Shown piece after piece: positions 25,996 to 34,515 of a DNA stretch of 64,000 nt. This DNA is from Faecalicatena contorta (GTDB taxonomy: Bacteria; Bacillota; Clostridia; Lachnospirales; Lachnospiraceae): the NCBI RefSeq assembly GCF_039521745.1, contig NZ_BAAACT010000175.1, one strand, 5' to 3'. Under the pieces are notes generated by a model. The model had not been told where the DNA came from and ran no database searches. It worked only from the letters and a program-made list of their open reading frames with translations. The first letter of the stretch is position 1; every line of letters starts with the position of its first letter. Made by a program: the position numbers and the translations under genes.

Positions 25996-27282
25996 CTATT
26001 CCAAAACCGGCAATCCTGTCTGAGGTCTCGGATAAAATAGAATCTCGCCCTCCTCTTTCTCTGTAAGCTTGACCGCCTCGTCAACCGCATCTTGGAGCGT
26101 CTTACAAGGAGTCATGAACATCTCCCTGATTTCTTCATCTGAAACATTTTTACAGCAAACAAAAATATCAACATTTTTCTTCAAAACCTTTGAAAGCAGC
26201 AAGACATGATCCATTTGAATTTTATAATTTTCTTTCGTATAAGAAATTACTTGTTCAAGGCGTTCGCCACTTCTAAAAGCTCTCAACATATCCTCCGAAT
26301 TCACTCCTTCCGGACAGCCGCAGTACAATACCACTTTCGTTTTTTTATCAAGAACTTCCGTAAGAGCGATCAGTGCCTTTACTGCTTGATAAAAATCAAT
26401 ATCCAACGGCTGCCCCGGTGTCGTTACCAAAATATCCGGAGCCTTCATTTTGACACCAAGATATTTTTTGATATATTCTATTGCCGCCAAATGGCACCTC
26501 GTCATATCCCCTGCAAAAACCGCGGAAAGTTCCAGCCGATTGTTGATGATACAGTTAACTCCGAAGTCAATCCTGAATTTTTCCGCACTTTCCACCATAT
26601 CCTCATGAACCGGATTTCCTTCCAGCACCCCTATGGCCGCATTTTCCGATAGGATCATTTTCGGCCTGTGATTAATCACGATTGTTTCTTCGGCACTGAC
26701 GCCCGGTAAAACAGATTTTCGCCCACCTGAAAATCCCGCAAATTCATGGGGCTCCACCTTTCCGATCTGAATATGCAGATCACAATTATATGCTTTCCTG
26801 TTTACCCAGATAGGTGTACCGTGACTTGTCTCGCCTAAATAGATCAAATTAGAAGCGTCAAAAGGCGTATGATTTTCTATGGATAACCTCCCATAAAGAT
26901 CTCCAAGAAAACTTCTCATCTCCATTTCCGTTGCTTCCCTATGGACACCAATTGCCACAAAAACGTAAATCCGATCATAAGGAATGCCCGCGCTGACCAG
27001 ATCTTCTGCCACATATTTCAGCATTTGCGCGGTGGGAACCGCTCTCGTCGCATCCGATACTAAAACACATGCAGATTTTGCATTTTTTTCAACAACCAGA
27101 TTTTTTATCGATTTCCCATAGACAGGACATTTAATCGCCTTCTTCACGTCTTCCTTATCTTGCAGTGCAGGCAGCCTGGGCGTCTCCAATTTGACCGCTT
27201 TCCAGCCCGGGGGTACTGTGACCTTCATATCAAGTTCCCGATCTGTATAAATCCACTGCTCTTTTTTTTCTAAATGATACAT
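25996..27282 (-). CDS. LarA-family nickel-dependent racemase/epimerase
   Basis: A 428-residue LarA-type protein. By alignment of spacing with Lactiplantibacillus LarA it keeps D77 and R80 (SDATRAVP), H114 (IGVHREAT), H179 (KVEPHEFAGFSGG), K189 (GGRKSVLPG) and H205. These correspond to the catalytic histidines, the lysine that binds the nickel-pincer cofactor and the nickel ligand. It should therefore be active and require LarB/C/E, which are not in this window. The family interconverts D/L 2-hydroxy acids by hydride transfer; the substrate is unknown. It ends a TRAP transporter operon, so a transported hydroxy acid is likely. The start is the ATG 9 bases after GGAGGG. Confidence 0.88.
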   Translation of the reverse strand: MYHLEKKEQWIYTDRELDMKVTVPPGWKAVKLETPRLPALQDKEDVKKAIKCPVYGKSIKNLVVEKNAKSACVLVSDATRAVPTAQMLKYVAEDLVSAGIPYDRIYVFVAIGVHREATEMEMRSFLGDLYGRLSIENHTPFDASNLIYLGETSHGTPIWVNRKAYNCDLHIQIGKVEPHEFAGFSGGRKSVLPGVSAEETIVINHRPKMILSENAAIGVLEGNPVHEDMVESAEKFRIDFGVNCIINNRLELSAVFAGDMTRCHLAAIEYIKKYLGVKMKAPDILVTTPGQPLDIDFYQAVKALIALTEVLDKKTKVVLYCGCPEGVNSEDMLRAFRSGERLEQVISYTKENYKIQMDHVLLLSKVLKKNVDIFVCCKNVSDEEIREMFMTPCKTLQDAVDEAVKLTEKEEGEILFYPRPQTGLPVLE

Positions 27283-27374
27283 CTTCCACATCCCTCCATA
27301 CAAAAACTGGCACAGCGTTTCTCTGCTATCCGCATAAAAACCGCTGTACCAGCAACATAAGAATCCGCTTCTGT

Positions 27375-27917
27375 TTAATCCATCTTCATATCACTGCCGC
27401 CCGTCAAATCTTCTTCTTTTTTTTCAATTACGGCATAATTACCTTTGCCGGTCAGATCCACGATCAGATTACGAAGTTCGAAAATCGTTACAAAGACAAA
27501 AGATACTGGAATTGCTGCATATGCATATCCATATGGCAGACGAAGTGCAGGTGTGGGACGATGTCCTGCCGCAAGTACATATTGTATACCGACGTAGATG
27601 ACGATCAGACAGATCACAACTGTAATAATCTGTGCCAGCATTGTAAGGGCTGCGGACATTTTTTTCGGCATATGCTCTTTAAAAATCACGATCGATACAT
27701 GCTCTCTGCGAACCGCTAAGATCGCCACACTCATCATCCCGAACCATACAAGCAGGATTTTTAACAGTTCCTCTGACCAGGTCAGAGAACTGTTCAGGAC
27801 ATAACGGAAAATAATATGAGCCATCAATACACCAACCATTGTAAGCAGGACAACACATAAAATCACCTTTATAATTTTATAAAGAACCGTTATTACTTTG
27901 TCAAATGCTTCCATCAT
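27375..27917 (-). CDS. dctQ: TRAP transporter small membrane subunit (DctQ)
   Basis: A 180-residue protein with four hydrophobic segments and the DctQ core (FRYVLNSSLTWSEELLKILL, the family hallmark). It pairs with the large permease DctM and the binding protein DctP in a sodium-driven organic acid importer. The gene order dctM-dctP-dctQ-larA with gaps of 27, 17 and 92 bp indicates one operon. Two adjacent in-frame ATGs (27917 and 27914) are both possible starts behind GAGAGGG. Confidence 0.92.
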   Translation of the reverse strand: MMEAFDKVITVLYKIIKVILCVVLLTMVGVLMAHIIFRYVLNSSLTWSEELLKILLVWFGMMSVAILAVRREHVSIVIFKEHMPKKMSAALTMLAQIITVVICLIVIYVGIQYVLAAGHRPTPALRLPYGYAYAAIPVSFVFVTIFELRNLIVDLTGKGNYAVIEKKEEDLTGGSDMKMD

Positions 27918-27934
27918 TTCTAACCCTCTCCCGA

Positions 27935-29020
27935 TTAATAATCGCTAATTTCATTAAGTACCTTCTCAACATCAGCAAGATATGCATCTACCTTATCCTG
28001 GCCGATATCCTTTGCAACTGATTTCATTGCCGCTGGCTGTGCAACAGCTTTCATCTCTTCGCGTGCCGCATCATCCAGCTCATTTACTTCCATCCCGAGG
28101 TTAGTCACTTCATCTAAGATTAATTCTTCTCTCCCTGCGTTACAGAACCTGCTGTATTCCATACCAAGTACGGCCCCTGTTTTCACGATGCCCTGATATT
28201 TTCCAGGCAGGCTTTCAAAAAACTCAAGATTGCAGACTAACGGCATTGCGTCATAGATATGTTTTGTCAGTGATAAATACTTCTGTACCTCATAAAGTTT
28301 CTTATCTGTGACGTTTGCGATTGGGTTCTCCTGCGCATCTACCGTATTTTGAGAGAGTGCCATATAAAGTTCAGAAAAAGCTACCGGAGTAGGATTCGCG
28401 CCTAGCGCTGCAAAGAATTCCATGTGGTTATTATTCTGCATCGTACGAATCTTCAGACTGTTCAGATCAGCGATGCCGGTAATCGGAGCCTTACTGCTCG
28501 TCACTTGTCTAAAACCATTCTCCATAAATGCAAGGCCGATCATGTCACATTCTTTTAAAGAATTCAGCATATCTGTACCAATATGGCTGTCTAATACCAT
28601 CCATGCCTCCTCATATGTATTATAAACAAACGGAATGTCCATGACTTCAAATTCCGGTTCATAGGTCACCACAGGAGCAAAAGATGCAACTGCCATTTCC
28701 AAAGAGCCCTGAGCCACCTGCTCCAGAGTTTCCTCCTCTCCTCCCAGCTGGCCGCTTGCATAAATATTTACCTCAACATTACCATCTGTCTCTTTCTCAA
28801 TATATTCCTTCATTACCTCAAGTCCAAGAGTCGCAGGATAGGTGTCTGAGTTCTCACATGCGATACGGATCACGTAATTCCCGGAAACATCCTCCTCTGC
28901 AGCCCCTCCGCCCGATGAGCCGCCGGAGCTGTTCGTGGTCTTCATCTGGCACCCCGCTGCTGAAACACTAAAACAGAGGACAAGAGCTGTTGCTAAAAAT
29001 CGTTTCGTTTTTTTCTTCAT
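27935..29020 (-). CDS. dctP: TRAP transporter solute-binding lipoprotein (DctP)
   Basis: A 361-residue binding protein with a lipoprotein signal ending SVSAAG-C24, so it is anchored outside the membrane. The mature protein has the DctP fold (YPATLGLEVMKEYIEKET, LGGEEETLEQVAQGSLEMA, LKIRTMQNNNHMEFFAALGA). The arginine in KIRTM is the usual carboxylate-binding residue, so the ligand is an organic acid. The start ATG was chosen over one two codons upstream because the latter is too close to AAGGAG. Confidence 0.93.
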   Translation of the reverse strand: MKKKTKRFLATALVLCFSVSAAGCQMKTTNSSGGSSGGGAAEEDVSGNYVIRIACENSDTYPATLGLEVMKEYIEKETDGNVEVNIYASGQLGGEEETLEQVAQGSLEMAVASFAPVVTYEPEFEVMDIPFVYNTYEEAWMVLDSHIGTDMLNSLKECDMIGLAFMENGFRQVTSSKAPITGIADLNSLKIRTMQNNNHMEFFAALGANPTPVAFSELYMALSQNTVDAQENPIANVTDKKLYEVQKYLSLTKHIYDAMPLVCNLEFFESLPGKYQGIVKTGAVLGMEYSRFCNAGREELILDEVTNLGMEVNELDDAAREEMKAVAQPAAMKSVAKDIGQDKVDAYLADVEKVLNEISDY

Positions 29021-29047
29021 AATCATTCTCTCCTTAATATTCTATTC

Positions 29048-30334
29048 TTATCCTGTATATCCCATCAGATTCGGCAGCCAAAGTGCCACCTGAGGCACAA
29101 ACGTGATTAACAGCAATACTCCGATCGTCACTGCCAAAAATGGCAGGGACTCTCTGACCGTTTCTTCCAATTTTACCCCTGCTACAGGACTTGTAACAAA
29201 TAAGGTGATTCCAAATGGCGGAGTCGCTAGTCCCACGACCAGATTGACACAAAATACCACTCCGATATGCAACGGATTGATTCCAAGGGCCCATGCAATC
29301 GGTCCGATAATAGGTGCAAGTATGACCGTAGATGCATAATCATCCATGAACATCCCGCAGATCAGCATCACTATATTCACTATCAGCAAGAACACCCACG
29401 GCGGAAGGGCTGACATTGGGCCGATCAGCATATCCATCACCCGTTCATTGGCAATTCCCCACGCCATTGCAGTTCCAGCTCCTGCCAAGATCAATACCAG
29501 GCCGGATGTTGAAGCCGCTTCGATAATCATATCCGGTATATCTTTTAACTTCACGCTCTTGTTCACAAAGAATGCAAGAATAGCACTATAGACAACTGCT
29601 ACGCCAGATGCCTCAGTGATAGAAAAAATACCGCTAAATATACCGCCCAGAATAATCACTGGCAGAACCAATGCCGGAATCGCTGACTTTGTGGCATGCA
29701 TTTTCTCCGACAAGGTCGTCTTACCATAAGACGCATAATTCCTTTTCTTAGCAACACGGTGCGCCACCATACATTGCAGCAGAGCAATCAGTATAGCCGG
29801 TGTTACGGCGGCCATAAAAATACCAGTAATGGAGGTCTTTCCCACTGCCGTACAATATAGGATCATCAAAACACTTGGGGGCATGATTGGTCCGAGCAAA
29901 GAAGCCGAAGACATGACAGCGGCTGAAAACGGTGCTGAATCCCCCTCTTTTTTCATCATCGGAATCAAAAATGCTCCTAAAGATGCTGCCGATGCCACTG
30001 CAAGCCCCACGATTGATCCCATCAGCAGAGATGCCCCGATCGTAACGATCGCAATCGCCCCTTTAAACCGTCCGAACCATGCATTTACAAACTTAATCAG
30101 CCGCTCCAGCAATCCTCCCCTCAGCATGAGCTGTCCTGTTAATACAAAAAACGGAACCGCCAAAAACGAAAAGCTGTTCATTCCTCCATACATTTTGATC
30201 GCCATCTGGATTGGATCAAATCCCGCGACCATTGTATAAACCAGTGTTGTGACGATCAGATTATATGCGATGGGCAGGCCAATTACCATAAGCAGTAAAA
30301 AGCATATGATCATAATAAGTAAAGATAAAGACAC
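29048..30334 (-). CDS. dctM: TRAP transporter large permease subunit (DctM)
   Basis: A 428-residue, very hydrophobic protein with about 12 membrane segments and DctM motifs (PFFVLTGQLMLRGGL, GSIVGLAVASAASLGAFLIP, MLICGMFMDDYASTVILAPI). It is the channel-forming, sodium-coupled subunit. The start appears to be GTG at 30332-30334, behind GGGAG; the nearest ATG upstream is in another frame. It lies 22 bp downstream of the cyclodeaminase-family gene. Confidence 0.93.
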   Translation of the reverse strand: MSLSLLIMIICFLLLMVIGLPIAYNLIVTTLVYTMVAGFDPIQMAIKMYGGMNSFSFLAVPFFVLTGQLMLRGGLLERLIKFVNAWFGRFKGAIAIVTIGASLLMGSIVGLAVASAASLGAFLIPMMKKEGDSAPFSAAVMSSASLLGPIMPPSVLMILYCTAVGKTSITGIFMAAVTPAILIALLQCMVAHRVAKKRNYASYGKTTLSEKMHATKSAIPALVLPVIILGGIFSGIFSITEASGVAVVYSAILAFFVNKSVKLKDIPDMIIEAASTSGLVLILAGAGTAMAWGIANERVMDMLIGPMSALPPWVFLLIVNIVMLICGMFMDDYASTVILAPIIGPIAWALGINPLHIGVVFCVNLVVGLATPPFGITLFVTSPVAGVKLEETVRESLPFLAVTIGVLLLITFVPQVALWLPNLMGYTG

Positions 30335-30356
30335 TTTTCATCACTCCCTTCGCACA

Positions 30357-31478
30357 TTATTTTTGATACGGATCATTCCATAAGGTTAATTTCGTACCAA
30401 TGCCTTCCTTCAATGCAGTCTGATACAGATCATACCCCAGACCTACATCAAATGTAGCCATGCCACAAGCAACAAATGTAATTCTTTCTTTCTCATCCGT
30501 TCTGCCCGGCTTGCTTCCCATGATCACTTCTCCGATACTGACAGACTCCTCAAGCGGCGGCATCTTGCCGTCGTCAATCAAAGTATAAATAGGACCTCCT
30601 ATCACCCCTTTATAATAACCTGCTTTATCCCCGGATTCGATTGCTTCCTGCACGTAAGCCTCATGAAGTCTTACATTATCATAGATCAGTTTTGTATTGA
30701 TCCAATAAGAATCATCTGTCTGCATTGGACCTGTGATCAGCAATGTAACACCATCTTTCATCCACTCATCTTTCACATACAACGGTTTTAGCCTTGAGGC
30801 AGCGACTGTGATCACATCTGCATCTTTCAATGCTGCTTCCAGATCCAGTTCCACAACACCGTCAACTCCCAACTCTTCCTTCTCCCACTCCAGGAACTTC
30901 TGTGCTGCAGCTTCAAAAATGTCAAAACACACAACTTTCTTAACATTAGGAAGCTGTGTTAAGATCGAACGTAAGCATGAGCGGTTGATCTGGCCACATC
31001 CAAGTACCGTTATCACTTCTGAATCTTTCCTCGCCAGATGCCTTGCAGCCACACCAGGAACAGCTCCCGTTCTGGCGGCACTTAAGAGATTGGCTGACAT
31101 AAAAGAAAGCGGCTCGCCTGTATCCTTATCATTGAGGGTTACTGTCAAAACAGATCTCGGCAGCCCCTTCTTTGGATTCTCGGCATTCGATCCATACCAT
31201 TTATTTCCACATACATCAAAACGTCCGCCCAGATAAGCAGGCATCGCTACAAATCTTCTGTCCGGCCCCGCAACCGGCATATTCGGGAATGGAGTTTCTT
31301 TCGGAAATACAATACCCAATCCGTGACTATTATGATTACTGCCTCCCATTAAATAGTCCCCTTGACTTAATAAAGTAAAGACCTCCTCTGCATTGTCGAT
31401 ACATTTTACCGCATCAAGAACCCCTGCCGCGATAGTGTCGCTCTCTGATAAATATAGAAATTCTGTTTTGTGTGCCAT
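30357..31478 (-). CDS. Ornithine cyclodeaminase/mu-crystallin-family dehydrogenase
   Basis: A 373-residue protein with the NAD(P)-binding motif VLGCGQINRSCL in the middle and the family's preceding AARTGAVPGVAARHL segment. It is longer than bacterial ornithine cyclodeaminase (about 330-350). It matches a subgroup whose members are often labelled tyramine oxidase subunit B in databases without clear biochemical basis. The fold reduces or oxidises imines, or deaminates amino acids. In this operon, with a hydroxy-acid racemase and TRAP transporter and opposite a glutamate dehydrogenase, it may link an amino-acid-like and a hydroxy/keto-acid form of the substrate. That is inference. Its promoter carries the 20-bp box at 31562-31581. 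Confidence 0.8.
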   Translation of the reverse strand: MAHKTEFLYLSESDTIAAGVLDAVKCIDNAEEVFTLLSQGDYLMGGSNHNSHGLGIVFPKETPFPNMPVAGPDRRFVAMPAYLGGRFDVCGNKWYGSNAENPKKGLPRSVLTVTLNDKDTGEPLSFMSANLLSAARTGAVPGVAARHLARKDSEVITVLGCGQINRSCLRSILTQLPNVKKVVCFDIFEAAAQKFLEWEKEELGVDGVVELDLEAALKDADVITVAASRLKPLYVKDEWMKDGVTLLITGPMQTDDSYWINTKLIYDNVRLHEAYVQEAIESGDKAGYYKGVIGGPIYTLIDDGKMPPLEESVSIGEVIMGSKPGRTDEKERITFVACGMATFDVGLGYDLYQTALKEGIGTKLTLWNDPYQK

Positions 31479-31551
31479 GTTTTTTCTCCTTCCATTCTAA
31501 AACAATTTGTCTTTCATTTCGTTCTCTTAAAATGTTTTATTTAATACATTC

Positions 31552-31581
31552 ATTTTATATTGATATATTGCATATGTCAAT
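31552..31581 (-). promoter_or_regulatory. Promoter plus operator box of the leftward OCD-TRAP-larA operon
   Basis: Reading leftward: TTGACA (31575-31580), a 17-bp spacer, TAAAAT (31552-31557). The box ATTGACATATGCAATATATC spans the -35 and spacer. It matches 18 of 20 positions of the box in the opposing promoter at 31681-31700, suggesting one regulator controls both. Confidence 0.75.
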
Positions 31582-31680
31582 CTAATTATCTTGTTTTTTG
31601 TTCACTTTTCTATTTTTACCAAATTCTTTTCTCGTTTTTTATGCATTTGCACCAATATGATTTTATTTTCCAGAATTGAC

Positions 31681-31710
31681 ATTGACATATTCGATATATC
31701 GCAATATACT
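31681..31710 (+). promoter_or_regulatory. Promoter plus operator box of the rightward kinase-enolase-gdh operon
   Basis: TTGACA (31682-31687), a 17-bp spacer, TATACT (31705-31710). The box ATTGACATATTCGATATATC (31681-31700) occupies the same position relative to -35 as in the divergent promoter. Apart from these promoters, the 329-bp gap is AT-rich with no gene. Confidence 0.75.
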
Positions 31711-31807
31711 TTAAGTACAATTTAATACATCCTTTCATTTTTATCTTATTTTTTGTTTTATTTGATATTTAACCAGCTAGTTGTTAGATTTAAAGGAGAT
31801 TCTATCT

Positions 31808-33211
31808 ATGAAAAAAATCAAGAATTACGACAAACTGATTGACCATGGGGATGTGGAGTCGAGGAAGGTGGTCCTCGAAATCACAGATAAGACGTTACAG
31901 CGTCTTGATGCGTATCACCGCATAAAAAGCATTATGAAACTTAATGGCGATATATTGCATATCGGTTCCAAATCGTGGGACTTATCTAAAAAGAAACACA
32001 TTTATCTGCTCGGGGCAGGGAAAGCCTGCAATCATATGGCAATGGCTGTAGATGAAGTTCTTGGTGACAAATTGACCAAAGGGATCGCTATTGTAAAAGT
32101 TGCGGAAGAAACAGACCATTTTCAAAACACAGATGTATATGTAGGCGGCCATCCATTGCCAAATCAAGCCGGCTACAAAGCCTGCCTAAAAATCCTAGAT
32201 CTGGTAGATCATGCCGGACCGGATGACTTATTTATCGTTGTAATCAGCGGCGGCAGTTCTGCCCTTATGAGCTGTCCTATCGAGGGAATCACTTTGGAAG
32301 ACGAGATCAAAACTACGGATGTCATGCTGAAATCCGGTGCGGGAATTTATGAGATCAATGCCATCCGACGTCATATTTCTGCCATGAACGGCGGGATGCT
32401 CGCAAAACGGATCCAGTCTGTCGGGGCTGAACTGATCGGCTTTGGTATCAGTGATGCTGTGGGTAATCCAGCAACCGGTGATATCGGCGTGCCCTACGAA
32501 AAGTATGCAAGTACTCCAATGGGACCTGACAAGACCACTTTAGAAGATGCCAGGAGAGTCATACGGGACTATGATGTTGCCGAACGTCTTCCTAAAAATG
32601 TCGTAGATTATCTCATGAACGTCGGACCAGAAGGAGAAACACCAAAAGCTTTTCCGGACAATACCTATTTTCTGCTGAACACACTGCCAGATTCCTGCAT
32701 TTATGCAAAGGAGATCGCAGAAGAGATGGGTATACCAGCTATCATACTTTCTTCCTTTTTAGAAGGAGAAAGTAAAGACGCCGGTTCCTTCTTCGCCTCC
32801 ATCGCCAGAGAAGCACAGGCATATGGTAATCCGATCAAACCGCCTTGTGTCATTTTAAGTTCCGGCGAAACTACAACACAAATTCTGGACAACAGTACAA
32901 TCACTGGACATGGCGGTCCGGGACAGGAACTGACTTTAAGTTTTTCTATTCTTGCAGCAAAAACAAAAGGTGCATGCATGCTGTCCATCGATTCCGAAGG
33001 AACAGACGGAACTACTCCTGTAGCCGGAGGTATTTGTGACTCCAGCAGCTATCAGCAGGCGCTTGATAAAGATATCGATGTATATGCCGCCCTTCGGGGC
33101 CATGCCTGCTATGAGGCATTAGAAGCAATAGGGGATACTGTATTTACCGGAAATACAGGAACAAATCTCTGTGACTTTAACGTACTATATATTCCGAAAG
33201 TTGAGGGTTAA
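31808..33211 (+). CDS. Glycerate 2-kinase, GckA/MOFRL type
   Basis: A 467-residue class II glycerate kinase. Motifs are LLGAGKACNHMA (with the conserved lysine), VISGGSSALMSCP, and the C-terminal MOFRL region GHGGPGQELTLSF and DGTDGTTPVAGG-like residues (SEGTDGTTPVAGGICDS). The family phosphorylates D-glycerate to 2-phosphoglycerate. That fits an enolase-like gene 4 bp downstream, although the enolase is atypical, so a glycerate-like substrate is also possible. The start is the ATG behind AAAGGAG; an in-frame ATG 9 codons upstream lacks a good site. Confidence 0.88.
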   Translation: MKKIKNYDKLIDHGDVESRKVVLEITDKTLQRLDAYHRIKSIMKLNGDILHIGSKSWDLSKKKHIYLLGAGKACNHMAMAVDEVLGDKLTKGIAIVKVAEETDHFQNTDVYVGGHPLPNQAGYKACLKILDLVDHAGPDDLFIVVISGGSSALMSCPIEGITLEDEIKTTDVMLKSGAGIYEINAIRRHISAMNGGMLAKRIQSVGAELIGFGISDAVGNPATGDIGVPYEKYASTPMGPDKTTLEDARRVIRDYDVAERLPKNVVDYLMNVGPEGETPKAFPDNTYFLLNTLPDSCIYAKEIAEEMGIPAIILSSFLEGESKDAGSFFASIAREAQAYGNPIKPPCVILSSGETTTQILDNSTITGHGGPGQELTLSFSILAAKTKGACMLSIDSEGTDGTTPVAGGICDSSSYQQALDKDIDVYAALRGHACYEALEAIGDTVFTGNTGTNLCDFNVLYIPKVEG

Positions 33212-33215
33212 GACT

Positions 33216-34490
33216 ATGAATTCAAAAATTAAATCAATCCATGCCCGGCAAATTGTAGATTGTAAGTGCAGACCCATGGTGGAAGTGGATGTAGTAACTG
33301 AGGACGGATGTCTCGGCAGAGGGTGCGCCCCCACCGGTTCTTCGGTAGGCATGTCTGAATCCTATGTTCTGCGGGATAACAATCCTGACGAATACCATGG
33401 TTTGAGTGTACATAAAGCGGTTGACAATGTGAACAATCTGATTGCTCCTGCATTATGCGGTATGGATGTCACCAGGCAAAAGGAAATCGATCAGATCATG
33501 ATCGATCTGGACGGCACGCCAGAAAAAAAGAGTCTGGGCGGAAACGCAGTTTACTCCACTTCCATCGCTGTATTTCGTGCTGCCGCCAAGGCATCCCGCC
33601 AGACTTTATATCAGTATATCGCCGGTGATACCATCCAAACAGTGCCGGTTCCGAGCTTTAATGTAATAAATGGCGGTCATTACGCAGACTTAACACAGCC
33701 ATTCAATGAGTTTATCATCATGCCATACGGTGCATCGGATATTTACGAAGCAGTTGAAATGGGCATCAATACGTTCCAAGAGCTGGAAAAAGTAATTGCA
33801 AATCATTTGGGACATAAACCAGAGGTCGCACCTTCCTATGGATATGCATCACCGTCTGCCGATCCGGAAGTGAATTTGAATCTGATCTCTGAAGCAGTAG
33901 AAAAATGCGGTTACACAGGAAAAATCGGCTTTGCCTTCGATTGTGCCTCCAGTGAAATGTACGACCGTAAAAACAATACATACCTTTTAAAGGGAGAGCG
34001 TGTGACTGCCGATGCCCTGATCGATTATGTAAAGATGCTGACCCAGAAATTCAATTTTGTATTTATTGAAGATCTGCTGGACGAAGAAGATTGGGAATCC
34101 TATCCAAAAGCACATAAGGAAATTACCAGGACGAATATCATCGGAGATGATTTTATTGTAACAAACTTAGATCGTTTGAAGAGAGCTTATAAACTGAACG
34201 CTCTGGACGGTTTTATCCTGAAACCAAATCAGGTCGGCACCATTACAGAGGCTATGAATGCCTATAACTTTGCAAAGGAACACGATCTGCTTGCCATTCC
34301 TTCTGGCAGAGCCGGAGGCGTCATCGGAGATGTAGTGATGGATTTCGCCGTAGGACTTCAAGTTGGCTTCATCAAAAACGGCGCCCCCCGCTCCGGTGAA
34401 CGGATCGATAAGCTGAACTTCCTGATGCGTGCATGTGATTTGAACCCCGGATGCCAGCTTGCAGACATCTCGTCCCTGCTGAAATTTTAA
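33216..34490 (+). CDS. Divergent enolase-family protein with altered active site
   Basis: A 424-residue homolog of enolase, clearly related over its length. Metal ligands equivalent to yeast D246, E295 and D320 are kept (D242 in FDCASSE, E285 in FIEDLLDEEDW, D311 in IIGDDFIVTN). The two active-site lysines are also kept (K336 in LKPNQVGT, K387 in IKNGAPRSGER). But DEGGFAP (E211) is replaced by SYGYASP, SHRSGET (H373) by SGRAGGV, and GGSHAGN (H159) by GGHYADL. The N-terminal DSRGNPT is DCKCRPM. It is unlikely to be the housekeeping enolase; a related elimination on a different phosphorylated or hydroxy acid is more plausible. It is coupled to the kinase (4-bp gap) and 25 bp upstream of gdhA. 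Confidence 0.85.
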   Translation: MNSKIKSIHARQIVDCKCRPMVEVDVVTEDGCLGRGCAPTGSSVGMSESYVLRDNNPDEYHGLSVHKAVDNVNNLIAPALCGMDVTRQKEIDQIMIDLDGTPEKKSLGGNAVYSTSIAVFRAAAKASRQTLYQYIAGDTIQTVPVPSFNVINGGHYADLTQPFNEFIIMPYGASDIYEAVEMGINTFQELEKVIANHLGHKPEVAPSYGYASPSADPEVNLNLISEAVEKCGYTGKIGFAFDCASSEMYDRKNNTYLLKGERVTADALIDYVKMLTQKFNFVFIEDLLDEEDWESYPKAHKEITRTNIIGDDFIVTNLDRLKRAYKLNALDGFILKPNQVGTITEAMNAYNFAKEHDLLAIPSGRAGGVIGDVVMDFAVGLQVGFIKNGAPRSGERIDKLNFLMRACDLNPGCQLADISSLLKF

Positions 34491-34515
34491 AGCAAACAGA
34501 AAGGAGATAATTAAA

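Noticed and set aside
33216..34490. Housekeeping enolase (eno)
   Set aside because: Key catalytic motifs DEGGFAP and SHRSGET are replaced; the operon context is also not glycolytic.
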